From NCBI GenBank assembly GCA_964460465.1, contig CAYWSB010000002.1, forward strand, positions 1 through 64,000: DNA of 64,000 nucleotides, in the 5' to 3' direction. Positions 43,243 to 52,745 of the stretch are shown here, in pieces. A program made the translations under genes and the position numbers. The notes under the pieces are model-generated. The model was given only the letters and a program-made list of their open reading frames with translations, was not told the origin of the DNA and made no database searches. Source of the stretch: SLRI01 sp964460465. GTDB taxonomy: Bacteria > Pseudomonadota > Alphaproteobacteria > Geminicoccales > Geminicoccaceae. Position 1 is the first letter of the stretch. Each line of letters starts with the position of its first letter.

Positions 43243-45549
43243 ATGACCGATGATCAGATGCCGTCCGGGGGAATGCAGCAACGGGCCGGGAGCGAAATGC
43301 CCGGCGCCAGCATGGGCGGCAGCAAGGACGAGATGCCACGTGCCGAGATGGGCGGCGAAGGGACCAAGAGCGCCATCGGCGGCATGCCGGCCGGCGAGAT
43401 GGCCGGGCCGGGCGACGCCAGGGCGACGAGCGGCGAGCGCGTGCTGGTCGAGCTGCGGTTGCCGGCGGGCCAGGGCGCCGAACTTATGGCGCAGGCGGCG
43501 AGCCTGCCTGGGGTCGTGGTCGATCCCACCTTCGCGCCCATGCCGATGCGGCCCGGCGGCGGCGAGGGCCCGTCCGGTCAGGCGCTCGACGCCGGCGAGA
43601 GCACGGTCGTCATCCGGGCGACCATCGACCCAGCCCGCCGTGCGGAACTGGAGGCGCAGCCGAACGTGGTGAAGGTCTGGAGCGACGGCCGGATCGCGCC
43701 CTTCGGTGCGCTGGCGGAGGAAGCCGTCGAGTTCGACCTCGGAGGCCCGGCGGCCCGTCACGCCGCGCCTTTCGAGCTGGTCGAGGGCATGGCGGCCTGC
43801 CCAATCGGCACATGCGACTGCTCGCCGGGAACGCCGCGCGGCACCATCGTCGATGTCGCCCGCTATCTCGGCGTGGACCAGATCTGGGCTGCGGGATCCA
43901 GGGGCGACGGTATCGTCGTCGGCATCGTCGACGGCGGCATCCGGGCGGCCGGGCGGACGATCAGGCCCGGCGAAGGTGGTGCCAAGCTGGACCGCGTCAT
44001 CGGCGGCTGGCCCACCGCGAGCTGGGGCACCACGGCGGCCGCCTGGGGCGATCACGGCATGATGTGCGGCACGGACGTGCTCGGCATGGCCCCGAACGCC
44101 AGGCTCTACGATCTGCGGATCTCGGACGGCGACGCACTGTCGACGGCGCTCCAGGCCTTCCAGTGGGCGATCGACCAGCATCGCCGGGACGGCACGCCGC
44201 ACATCCTCTCCAACAGCTGGGGGATGTTCCAGGAAAGCTGGGCACCGGACTACACGAAGAACCCGAACCATCCCTTCACGCGCAAGGTGCTCGAGGCGAT
44301 CGACGCAGGGATCATCGTGCTGTTCGCCGCCGGCAATTGCGGCGGCACTTGTCCAGACGGGCGCTGTGGTGGCGATTCCGGACCCGGGCGGAGCATCTGG
44401 GGGGCCAACGGGCACGCCCGAGTTATCACCGTGGGTGCGGTGAACAGGAACGAGCAGTTCGTCGGCTACAGCAGCCAGGGGCCAGCGGCGCTGTCGGCGA
44501 GCAAGCCGGATTTCTGTTCGATCACCCACTTTACCGGCTACTTCAACAGCGACAGCGGCACCTCGGCAGCCACGCCAATTGCCGCCGGCGTCGTGGCCCT
44601 GCTCAAGCAGCGCAAGCCGTCCCTGTCCCAGGCCGAGGCGCAAGGCGTGCTCAAGGCGACGGCCAAGGATATCGGCCCGGCCGGCTTCGACCAGCATTCG
44701 GGGGCCGGCATCCTGCGCGCCAAGGCGGCCTACGACCAGGTTCGGCCCGCGGCGTGGTACGGCTGGGAGAGCCTGGGCGGGTTCTGCACCGACGGGGTCG
44801 GGGCGTCGTCCTGGAGCAGCGGCCGGCTCGACACGTTCGTCGTCGGCAACGACCGCCAAGTCTATCACAAGTGGTTCAGCGGCGGCTGGAGCGGCTGGGG
44901 ATCGCTTGGCGGCAATCTCTACTCCAACCCGGCGGCGGTGTCCTGGGGTCCGAACCGGATCGACATGTTCGCGCTCGGCGGCGACCACGCGATGTGGCAT
45001 CGCTGGTGGGACGGGTCGAGCTGGAAGGGCTGGGAGAGCCTGGGCGGGTTCTGCACCGACGGGGTCGGGGTATCGTCCTGGGCGCCAGGCCGGCTGGACT
45101 GCTTCGTCGTCGGCAACGACCGCCAGCTCTATCACAAGTGGTTCAGTGGTGGCTGGAGCGGCTGGGAGTCGCTGGGCGGCAATCTCTACTCCAACCCGGC
45201 GGCGGTGTCCTGGGGCCCGAACCGGATCGACGTGTTCGCACTTGGCGGCGACCACGCGATGTGGCATCGCTGGTGGGATGGGGCGAGCTGGAAGGGCTGG
45301 GAGAGCCTGGGCGGGTTCTGCACCGACGGGGTCGGGGTATCGTCCTGGGCGCCAGGCCGGCTGGACTGCTTCGTCGTCGGCAACGACCGCCAGCTCTATC
45401 ACAAGTGGTTCAGTGGTGGCTGGAGCGGCTGGGAGTCGCTGGGCGGCAATCTCTACTCCAACCCGGCGGCGGTGTCCTGGGGCCCGAACCGGATCGACGT
45501 GTTCGCACTCGGCGGCGACCACGCGATGTGGCATCGCTGGTTCACCTGA
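43243..45549 (+). CDS. subtilisin-like (S8) protease with tandem C-terminal propeller repeats
   Basis: Protein of 768 aa. Residues 1-65 are rich in Met, Gly and Glu and hold no signal peptide. The S8 domain (about 200-500) has the full triad: D230 in VVGIVDGGIRAAG, H271 in WGDHGMMCGTDVLGMAP, S441 in SGTSAATPIAAG, plus the oxyanion Asn in LFAAGNCGGTC. From about residue 507 there are three 89-residue units, each of two half repeats (GWESLGGFCTDGVG..., WESLGGNLYSNPAAVSWG) of the PLL-like lectin/propeller type, which would bind sugars or a surface. Residues 66-200 may be a proregion. Secretion route is not seen. Start supported by AAGGAGG nine bases upstream. Confidence 0.85.
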   Translation: MTDDQMPSGGMQQRAGSEMPGASMGGSKDEMPRAEMGGEGTKSAIGGMPAGEMAGPGDARATSGERVLVELRLPAGQGAELMAQAASLPGVVVDPTFAPMPMRPGGGEGPSGQALDAGESTVVIRATIDPARRAELEAQPNVVKVWSDGRIAPFGALAEEAVEFDLGGPAARHAAPFELVEGMAACPIGTCDCSPGTPRGTIVDVARYLGVDQIWAAGSRGDGIVVGIVDGGIRAAGRTIRPGEGGAKLDRVIGGWPTASWGTTAAAWGDHGMMCGTDVLGMAPNARLYDLRISDGDALSTALQAFQWAIDQHRRDGTPHILSNSWGMFQESWAPDYTKNPNHPFTRKVLEAIDAGIIVLFAAGNCGGTCPDGRCGGDSGPGRSIWGANGHARVITVGAVNRNEQFVGYSSQGPAALSASKPDFCSITHFTGYFNSDSGTSAATPIAAGVVALLKQRKPSLSQAEAQGVLKATAKDIGPAGFDQHSGAGILRAKAAYDQVRPAAWYGWESLGGFCTDGVGASSWSSGRLDTFVVGNDRQVYHKWFSGGWSGWGSLGGNLYSNPAAVSWGPNRIDMFALGGDHAMWHRWWDGSSWKGWESLGGFCTDGVGVSSWAPGRLDCFVVGNDRQLYHKWFSGGWSGWESLGGNLYSNPAAVSWGPNRIDVFALGGDHAMWHRWWDGASWKGWESLGGFCTDGVGVSSWAPGRLDCFVVGNDRQLYHKWFSGGWSGWESLGGNLYSNPAAVSWGPNRIDVFALGGDHAMWHRWFT
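44761..45549 (+). repeat. three tandem 267-bp in-frame coding repeats
   Basis: Units start at 44761, 45028 and 45295; the third ends at the stop codon. Units 2 and 3 differ by a single base over their shared 246 bp (T at 45243 against C at 45510), unit 1 has more changes. So the last duplication is recent or kept alike by gene conversion. Each unit codes for two blade-like half repeats. Confidence 0.9.
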
Positions 45550-46192
45550 GCGTCATTATCGGCCGCTGCCGGGAGGAGGTTGCGCGTGGGCGTGGCAGCC
45601 CTTCTGAGGTGCCACGCCCCTCGATGCGTCCGCGGTGGTCGCTACAGAATCCGCCGGGCCTGATCGCCCTTCGCCTGTTGCCGGTGGTCGGCATATGCGT
45701 CGGGGATGATGCTCCTTTGGCTTCCACTGGCGCTGTTCGGAGGCATTCTCCTTGGAATTGAGCCCGGGGTGAACGTCCGGCTGGCTTGGCATGCCGGGCA
45801 CCCGGGTCCTGGCGGCGCTGGTGTCGTTTGGCGCCGCGACGTTGCGCCTCGGCGTGCTCGCCCTCGCCGCGCATTCGCTCGATCCGGTGACTGCGGCGGC
45901 TGCCCGTTGTCTCGTCGTCGGGATGCCACCGGTCCGCCGGCACTGGCACCCTCCTGCGCGCGGCGGCGCGCCGGAGGGCACGATGGTCACCGCGGGCGGG
46001 CCGGCGAGGCTGGTCGACGTCCTGGTCTGATGGCATCTCGGCGACCTGTTGCCGATGCGGTTCGGCAACGGCGTCGCCGCCGGCCACGGCGACGTCGGCT
46101 GGTCCTATGGAGGAGCTGTGGGGCATCACCGACCAACGGATTTGCCGCAAGCTGTCGCCGTCCGGCCCTGCATCCGCGGGCTGAGGCCGCGG
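45550..46192. other. region without supportable intact gene
   Basis: About 640 bp after the protease gene. Several short open frames exist; one near 45791-46030 has a hydrophobic start (AALVSFGAATLRLGVLALAA) but no family or ribosome binding site that I can support. The composition of the region fits decayed coding sequence next to the broken lipoprotein gene. Confidence 0.4.
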
Positions 46193-47248
46193 CGCGGATC
46201 GCGGCGTCCATCGCGGCCGTGGTGATCGTTGCGCTCCTCGCCGGCGGAGCCTCCATCGGCCCCGGCACGGCGCCCCGCGAACACGTCCGCTACGTCAATG
46301 CGCTCTCGGATTCGTGGAAGGAGCAGATGCTCTCAACATCGTCCGGCTCCGCTACGCCGACGCGCGCACCTTCCTCGACGTCTCCCCGGTGGTCAGCGCC
46401 TGTTCCGTCCTGGCCGGCGTGCAGGGCAACGCCAACCTCAACCTGGGCACGCCGGACAACTACTCAACGCTGCCCAACGCTGTCACCTCGCTCGGGGTCG
46501 CCGCCGGCTTCAACGACAGGCCGACGAAGAGCTACACGCCACTGGCCGACCGCAAGTTCGCTCAGAGCCTGCGGCAGCCCATCCCGCCGCACGCGATCTT
46601 CTCGCTGATCGCCGGAGGCTGTCCGGTGGACGAGGTCATTTCGATGACCGTGCAGCGCAAGCCGGCGACACCCGACCCGTCGACCCGGCGTTCTACGGCG
46701 TCGTCGAGGCGTGGCGACGCATCCAGGCCTCGCGGACGTTCAGCACGCGGGTTGAGCAGCGCGGCGCCGATCAGGCGGTCATCGGCATCTTCGCGCCAAG
46801 CCTCGAGCCCGAGATGGCGCGCGACGTGGCGTTCATTGCAGAGACCTTGAATCTCAGTGCCGAGAACGGCGAAATCCTGCTGACCTACGGCGCCCTGCCG
46901 CGTTCGCCCGGCGAGTTCGCCGTGCTGCTGCGGTCGATGATCGAGCTCATGATGGAGCTTGCCGCCGACATCGACGTGCCGGTGGACCATGTCACGACGG
47001 GGCGGACTGTCGGGAGTGCGCCGCGGCAGGCAGGCACGCCCCTTGTCGACATGCCGCCCCTGAACATCCGGTCAGGCCCGGCAGCACCGCCCCATGCGGT
47101 CGCGTCGGTCCTCTATCGTGGTACATGGTGCCGGGTTAGCGACGAGGACTTCCGCTCGAAGTGGTCCTTGACCTTCCTGCTCCTGTTCTTCTCTCTGGCC
47201 GAGACGGGTGTCACGCCCGACGCGCCGGTGCTGACGCTCCCCGTATAG
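46193..47248 (+). pseudogene. broken lipoprotein-like gene of unknown function
   Basis: The three frames together give one recognisable conserved hypothetical protein. The first (IAASIAAVVIVALLAGGASI) is a lipoprotein signal in which the expected lipobox Cys reads Gly; it runs to NALSDSWKEQML. A frameshift near 46332 continues with LNIVRLRYADARTFLDV, YSTLPNAVTSLGVAAGFNDR and IPPHAIFSLIAGG. A second frameshift near 46670-46690 gives FYGVVEAWRRIQASRTFSTR and ends with DFRSKWSLTFLLLFFSLAET. The family is widespread and unnamed. Loss of Cys and two frame breaks make it non-functional. Confidence 0.7.
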
Positions 47249-47258
47249 GAGACGTGCC

Positions 47259-48089
47259 TCAGCAGCCGGCCTCGCCCTTAGCGGCGTAGCTGCCGTCGCG
47301 GCGGCGCACCCAGACGTCACCCGCCCGGTCGGCATGGACGGTGAAGGGCTCGCCGGCGAACACCGGGCCCATGGCGCGGAACGCGAAGCGGCCGAGCGGG
47401 TGCTCGGGGTCGAGGGCCTGGGCGGCGCCGGCCATCAGGGTGGCGAGTAGCGGGCCGTGGACGACGAGACCGGGATAGCTCTCCTCGTCCCGTGCATAGG
47501 GCAAATCGTAGTGGATGCGATGCCCGTTGAAGGTCAACGCCGAGTAGCGGAAGAGCATTGTCGGGTCGGCGGTCCAGGACTCGACGCGGTCGCTGCCCTC
47601 CGGGGCTTCCGGCGGTGGCGGCGGGGCCGCGGCACCGGGCTGGGGCGGCTCGCGATAGACGATGTCGTGCCGGTCCGTGAGGGCGAGGCCATGTGGGCCC
47701 GTGATCTCGTGGCGGACGGTGACGAAGACGAGCCGGCCGCTGCGCCCCGTCTTCTCCTCGATCGCCTCGATCACCGAGCGGCGCTCGACGGCAGCCCCCA
47801 CCGGTAGCGGGGCGCGGAAGTCGACGCGGCTGCCGGCCCACATCCGGCGCACCCGTCCGAGATCGGGGAGGAAGCCGCCGAGCCTGGGGTGGCCGTCCGA
47901 GCCGAGGTCGCTCCGGCGCCTGATCTCCCAGAAGGACAGCCAGTGCCACAAGGGTGGCAAGGCGGCACCCTCGCCGGGCGGGTCGCCCGGGCGGTCGAGG
48001 GTGGCCCAGAGGGCCGCCACGCGTTCGGGCTGGATGGTGTCCCTGGCCATCGTCTCGCGGCCGAGCCAGGTGGAGAGGTCAGTAGCCAC
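47259..48089 (-). CDS. MaoC-type hydratase/dehydratase family protein
   Basis: About 276 aa with a double hot-dog fold: an N-terminal FAS1-like dehydratase half (WAGSRVDFRAPLPVGAAVER) and a C-terminal MaoC half (RYSALTFNGHRIHYDLPYAR, YPGLVVHGPLLATLMAGAA). The Asp/His pair of the hydratase 2 motif is in this part. It likely hydrates an enoyl-CoA; mesaconyl-C4-CoA hydratase-type enzymes look like this. I start at GTG 48089, which overlaps the acyl-CoA dehydrogenase gene by 11 bp; a longer frame is shadow. Confidence 0.8.
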   Translation of the reverse strand: MATDLSTWLGRETMARDTIQPERVAALWATLDRPGDPPGEGAALPPLWHWLSFWEIRRRSDLGSDGHPRLGGFLPDLGRVRRMWAGSRVDFRAPLPVGAAVERRSVIEAIEEKTGRSGRLVFVTVRHEITGPHGLALTDRHDIVYREPPQPGAAAPPPPPEAPEGSDRVESWTADPTMLFRYSALTFNGHRIHYDLPYARDEESYPGLVVHGPLLATLMAGAAQALDPEHPLGRFAFRAMGPVFAGEPFTVHADRAGDVWVRRRDGSYAAKGEAGC

Positions 48090-49245
48090 GCGGCAGCTCC
48101 AGCACGTTCTGGGCGATGAAGGCGAGGACCATGTTGGTCGAGATCGGGGCCGTCTGGAAGAGGCGGCATTCGCGCCACTTGCGCTCGATGTCGTATTCCC
48201 TGGCAAAGGCGAAGCCGCCGAAGGTCTGAAAGCAGGCCTCGGCTGCGGCCCAGGCAGCCTCGCTGCTCAGGAGCTTGGCCATGTTGGCTTCGGGGCCGCA
48301 GGGGGTTCCAGCATCGAAGAGGGCGGCCGCTTTCCTGGCCATGATCTCGGCCGCCTCGAGCTGGGCGTACGCCCGGGCCAGAGGGAACTGGATGCCCTGG
48401 TTCTGGCCGATCGGCCGGCCGAACACCTGGCGCTCCCGGGCATAGGCCGTGGCCTTCTCGATGAACCAGCGGCCGTCGCCCACGGCCTCGCCCGAGAGCA
48501 GGATGCGCTCGGCGTTCATGCCGTCGAGGATGTAGCGGAAGCCCTGACCCTCCAGGCCGATCAGGTTTTCCGCCGGGACCTCGAGGTCGGCGATGAAGAC
48601 CTCGGTCGTGTTGTGGTTGATCATGGCGTCGATGGGGCGGATGTCGAGGCCGTTACCCTTGGCCTCACGCAGATCGACGAGGAGCACCGAGAGGCCGTCG
48701 CTGCGCTTTTTGCACTGCTCGACCGGGGTGGTTCGCACCAGCAGCAGCATGAGGTCGGAGTGCAGCGCCCGGCTGGTCCAGATCTTCTGGCCGTTGACGA
48801 TCCAGCGATCACCCCGGCGCTCGGCCCGGGTCTTCAGCATCGGTGTGTCGGAACCGCTCGTAGGCTCGGTGACACCGAAGGCCTGCAGGCGAAGCCTGCC
48901 GGCCGCGATCTCGGGCAGGTAGCAGGCCTTCTGCTCGGGGCTGCCGTGCCGCAGCAGCGTGCCCATGGTGTACATCTGGGCGTGGCAGGCAGCGGCGCTG
49001 GCACCGCGGGCGTGGATGGTCTCGAGGATGACGGCTGCGCCCCGGAGCGGCAGGCCGGCGCCGCCGTGCTCCTCGGGGATGAGGGCGGCGAGGTAGCCCG
49101 AATCGGTCAAGGCCTCCACGAAGGCCGTGGGGTAGCCGTCCCGGGCATCGAGCTCGCGCCAGTAGCTGCCGGGAAAGCCCTGGCAGATGCGCGCCACCTG
49201 CTCGCGGATCTCCGGATAGTCCCGGTCGATGGCCATGGCGGTCAT
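48079..49245 (-). CDS. acyl-CoA dehydrogenase
   Basis: FAD enzyme of 388 aa that forms the alpha-beta double bond of an acyl-CoA. FAD/substrate motifs: LQAFGVTEPTSGSDTPMLKT, GDRWIVNGQKIWTSRALHSD, and QTFGGFAFAREYDIERKWRE, which holds the Glu used in related enzymes as base. The upstream ATG 49236 is an alternative. Translation is coupled to the MaoC-type hydratase, so the two probably form a dehydrogenation-hydration step in acid or amino acid breakdown. Exact acyl chain unknown. Confidence 0.88.
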   Translation of the reverse strand: MTAMAIDRDYPEIREQVARICQGFPGSYWRELDARDGYPTAFVEALTDSGYLAALIPEEHGGAGLPLRGAAVILETIHARGASAAACHAQMYTMGTLLRHGSPEQKACYLPEIAAGRLRLQAFGVTEPTSGSDTPMLKTRAERRGDRWIVNGQKIWTSRALHSDLMLLLVRTTPVEQCKKRSDGLSVLLVDLREAKGNGLDIRPIDAMINHNTTEVFIADLEVPAENLIGLEGQGFRYILDGMNAERILLSGEAVGDGRWFIEKATAYARERQVFGRPIGQNQGIQFPLARAYAQLEAAEIMARKAAALFDAGTPCGPEANMAKLLSSEAAWAAAEACFQTFGGFAFAREYDIERKWRECRLFQTAPISTNMVLAFIAQNVLELPRGY

Positions 49246-49378
49246 GGGTGCGAGGCTCCGATGTCGCAGCGGCTGCGGTCTCGATCGTGCCGAGTATCAC
49301 GTGCCTGCCTGATCGATCCAGCGCTGTCGTGTCACCGTCTGGCTCGGGCGGCGCGCCACCCCGGGCACAGTAGCCGCC

Positions 49379-49936
49379 TCACCCGCCCTGGGGCAGCCAG
49401 CGCTCGCCCTGGCGACGGACCCGCTCGTGATCGCCGCTGTCGAGCTCGCCGACCAGGATCACCTCGTCGCCGGCATCGCCTTCGGCGCGGCGGAGCTCCG
49501 CGATCGGCACCAGGACAAACGTCCCGGCCTCGCCGTCGAGGGCGACCACGACCTTGCGGATCCGGTCGTCCTCGTCGACGATAAGATCCTCGATCCCGCC
49601 GATCGCCTGACCCTCGCCGTCCACGATCGCCGAACCGAGAAGCGCCTCGATCGTCCAGTCGCCGAGCTCCGGATCGAGAAGCGCCTCCTGCCGCTCCTCG
49701 GCATCGAGGCTCGCATAGCCGCGCTCGCCCTCGAGTGTGTGCGTGGACACGCCACCCCCGACCGCGTCGTCACCCTCGCCCATGCCGTGGGCTGGGCCGT
49801 CGGCGAGCGTCTCGCCGTCGACCGGCTGTTCGGTGTCGGTCAGCTCTTCCGCCGCCGCTTTAGCCTCGCCCCCCAGTGCAGCCGCGCCGGCGAGCAGCGC
49901 CACCGCCGAAGCGGTCGCCATCAGGATCTTGCGCAT
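49379..49936 (-). CDS. secreted PRC-barrel domain protein
   Basis: Protein of 185 aa. Signal peptide KILMATASAVALLAGAAALG, an acidic linker, then a PRC-barrel domain (about 90-165) with LLGSAIVDGEGQAIGGIEDL and KVVVALDGEAGTFVLVPIAE. AAGGAAG precedes ATG 49936. PRC-barrels appear in photosynthetic reaction centre H subunits and RNA maturation factors; secreted acidic forms like this are envelope stress-linked or unassigned. Confidence 0.8.
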   Translation of the reverse strand: MRKILMATASAVALLAGAAALGGEAKAAAEELTDTEQPVDGETLADGPAHGMGEGDDAVGGGVSTHTLEGERGYASLDAEERQEALLDPELGDWTIEALLGSAIVDGEGQAIGGIEDLIVDEDDRIRKVVVALDGEAGTFVLVPIAELRRAEGDAGDEVILVGELDSGDHERVRRQGERWLPQGG

Positions 49937-50036
49937 GGTCGTTTCTTCCTTCGCATGAACCGATCGGTAGGCGTCGATCGAGACTGTCGTCAGAGAAGCA
50001 ACCTATTGCCAGACCTGAGGTTCCCGCCCCGGCTGG

Positions 50037-51742
50037 CTATTCCGGCACCCCGGCGGCGCGCAGGCCGTCGACGTAGCGGGCCAGCAGGTCGGGGTCGCCG
50101 ATCGGCTCGAGCCCGGCGAAGCGCGAGACGGTGAAGTCGGGCGCCAGGTCGAGGCAGCGTCGGGCGGCGGCGCGCGCCTGGGCGAGATCGCCGAGATTGG
50201 CCCAGGCGGCGGCGGCGCCAGACGTAGTGGTAGAACTTGTCGCTTGCCATCGGCTCGAGCACGGCGATCGCATCGGCGTAGCGCGCGGCGGCGAGATAGC
50301 CGAGGGCCAGCTCCTCGCGGTAGCTCTCGGCGGACAGCGGGTCGAGCTGCATGGCCGTCTCGATCCGTCGGATGGCGCGCTCGGCGAGGTCGAGATTGGT
50401 CAAAAGCAGGCCGAGCTTGAGGTTCAGCGCGGGGTTGTTGGGGTTGAGCGCCAAGGTCCGTCAGCAGTGCCGCTCGACGGCTTCGAACCGGCGCCGATGC
50501 AGTCAGGCGAGGCCAAGGACGAGATGGCCCCAGGGCTCCGACGGGTCGAGGCGAACGGCCTCGGCGGCAGGGTCGTGGGCGCGCTCGATGGATACGGCCG
50601 CATCCTCCCAGAAGAATTGCTGCAGGTGGGTCAGCGCCAGTTCCGTCCAGGCGCGCGTAATCGGCAGCGAGGCGGGTCGCCTGCACCAGAGGCGCCTGCG
50701 CCTCGGCCGCCGGCGCATGACGGTGCCGCAGCGCCCGGCCGCGCAACAGGAGATCGTAGGCGTCTGGATCGGCCGGCGCCTTGGCCAGGGTCCGCTGGAG
50801 CAGCTCGTTCTGCAGCGGCACGCCCAGGGTGGCGGCAGTGGTGCGCGTCGGGTTGTCCTTCACGGCGAAGACATCGGCGACGGCACGATCGTAGCGATCG
50901 GCCCAGAGATTCGTGCCGGTCGCGGCCTCGATCGGCTGGGCCGTCGCGCGGGACCGATCACCGGCGTTGCGAGCGTCGCCCTCGACGACGTAGCGGGCGC
51001 ACGGTGCACGGCCGATTCGTGCCACGTCGACCGTCTCTCCCTTGTACCGGAACTTCGAGTTCCGAGCGGTCACCCGGCAGTCGCGGAACCGGGCGAGCTC
51101 GGTGGTGATGTCTTCGGTGAGCCTGTCGGCAAAAGACTCGTCGGCCGCATCGGGACTCATATTGGTGAACGGCAGGATGGCGATCACGGGTCGGCCCCCA
51201 CTGCCGTCGACGGGCAAGGCGCGCCCGGCGGTGTCGGCTGATGAGGTGCCACGGAGTGCAAAGACCTGGACCGGTCGGTCGATGTTCTTGCGCGCCTGCG
51301 GGCCGAGATCCTCAAACACGAGATCGATCTTGTCGGCCGCCTGCTCGTGAGTGCTGGCCGAGACGTAGATGTCACCGGGCTTGGCCAGCGCTTCGAGCCG
51401 GGCGGCGATGTTGACACCATCGCCCAATACATCGTCGCCGTCGACCACGACGTCGGCGAGATCGATGCCGATGCGCAAGGCGGATCCGTGCTCCAGCCGG
51501 TCCAGCCCACCCTGCACCGCAACGCCGGCTTCCACTGCATCGACGGCGCATGCAAACGCGACGAGAAAGCCGTCGCCCGTGGTCTTGACCAGACGCCCGC
51601 CATGAGCCGCCAAGGCCGGCTTCAAGACTTCGGCGCGCAAAGCCCGCACCGCCGCGTCGTTGTCACGCATCAGGCGACTATAGCCGACCACGTCGGCGCA
51701 CAGGATCGCGGCAAGCAGGCGCTGAACCCTTGGTTCGGCCAT
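50037..51742 (-). pseudogene. class III adenylate/guanylate cyclase-TPR gene with several breaks
   Basis: From ATG 51742 the first 180 residues are an intact cyclase domain (ILCADVVGYSRLMRDNDA, KTTGDGFLVAF, VLGDGVNIAARLEALAKPGD), followed by a TolB-like part (VIAILPFTNMSPDAADESFA) and the linker TAATLGVPLQNELLQRTLAK. Then the TPR part is broken: a frame change near 50640-50700 leads to RAWTELALTHLQQFFWEDAA, followed by in-frame TGA at 50503-50505 and 50461-50463, then ALNPNNPALNLKLGLLLTNL, then another frame change near 50220 to WANLGDLAQARAAARRCLDL, ending at 50037. One open frame still runs through, but its C-terminal 200 codons are shadow text. Confidence 0.75.
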
Positions 51743-51816
51743 GGACTGGCGCTCCAGGTCGGACCCGGGGCAGCATTTTCTTGCGTGTCTTCAATCCACG
51801 TCCAAGCCACTGCCCG

Positions 51817-52740
51817 CTAGCCCGACGATGCCCTGGCGCGCAAGAGCGCCACCAGTGCCCGGTCGCGCTCGGCCTCGAGCTCGGCGATGGTTCGGCCGGC
51901 GGCCTCCTCGGCGACGCCCTCGACAAGGAGCCGGCGGGTCGCCGCGTCGAGCGTGGGCGTGCCCAGCGTGGCCCAGCGTCGCTCCTGGCTGGCGCCGAGA
52001 TGGGCCAGGTAGGCGCCGAGGCCGCCGGCACCGCCGCCGGTGTGGTAGGCGAGGTGCGCACCCTGGACGGCCCAGCGCAGGCCTGGGCCATGGGTCAGCG
52101 CCGTGTCGATGTCCTCGACGCTCGCCACCCCACTCGCGGCCAGGTGCACGGCCTCGCGCCAGAGGGCGGAGGCCAGCCGGCCGGCGATGTGGCCCTCCAT
52201 TTCGCGCTTCAGGCGCACCGGGCGCTTGCCGATGGCGGTGTAGAAGGCGGCCGCAGCCCTGGCCACGGCGTCGTCCGGCGCGAACAACTCGACCAGCGGG
52301 ATCAGGTGCACGGGATTGAACGGGTGGGCGACGATGAGCCGTTCCGGGCGGCGCATCCCCGCGGCCATGGCCGACCAGAGCAGCGCCGTGGTGCTGCTCG
52401 CGATCAGGGCGTCGTCGGCCGCGACGGCCTCGATCGCGGCGAAGAGCTGCCGCTTCAGCGCCAGCTTCTCGGGGGCGTTCTCCTGGATCAGCCGGGCCGG
52501 GGCCACCGCGTCCTCGAGCGACGCGGCGAGGACGAGCCGACCCGGTGTGATCGGTGCGAGCTCGGCCAGGGCATCGAGTAGCGGGGCCAAGCGCGCCTCG
52601 AGGCTCGCCAGCCGCTCCCGCTTTGGATCGAAGGTGCGCACCTCCAGCCCCGCCGCCAGGAAGAGCGCCGTCCAGCCGGTGCCGATCAGGCCGCAGCCGA
52701 TGACGGCAACTGGGCTCTCGGCCGTGGTTGGGCGTGCCAT
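51817..52740 (-). CDS. 3-hydroxyacyl-CoA/L-carnitine dehydrogenase family protein
   Basis: NAD-dependent dehydrogenase of 307 aa. Rossmann motif VAVIGCGLIGTGWTALFLAA, catalytic-type ARLIQENAPEKLALK and IVAHPFNPVHLIPLVEL with the His/Asn of the family. It resembles L-carnitine dehydrogenase and 3-hydroxybutyryl-CoA dehydrogenase; no choice is possible by eye. It lies 5 bp after (in the direction of transcription) the SDR gene, so both probably serve one pathway. Confidence 0.83.
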   Translation of the reverse strand: MARPTTAESPVAVIGCGLIGTGWTALFLAAGLEVRTFDPKRERLASLEARLAPLLDALAELAPITPGRLVLAASLEDAVAPARLIQENAPEKLALKRQLFAAIEAVAADDALIASSTTALLWSAMAAGMRRPERLIVAHPFNPVHLIPLVELFAPDDAVARAAAAFYTAIGKRPVRLKREMEGHIAGRLASALWREAVHLAASGVASVEDIDTALTHGPGLRWAVQGAHLAYHTGGGAGGLGAYLAHLGASQERRWATLGTPTLDAATRRLLVEGVAEEAAGRTIAELEAERDRALVALLRARASSG

Positions 52741-52745
52741 CGCTG

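Noticed and set aside
43222..45534. A 770-codon minus-strand frame with internal repeats opposite the protease
   Set aside because: Its repeats simply mirror the 267-bp coding repeats of the plus strand, where the S8 triad and a good ribosome binding site are present.
45791..46030. Small plus-strand frame with a hydrophobic start after the protease
   Set aside because: No ribosome binding site, no family, and arginine/proline-rich tail typical of shadow translation.
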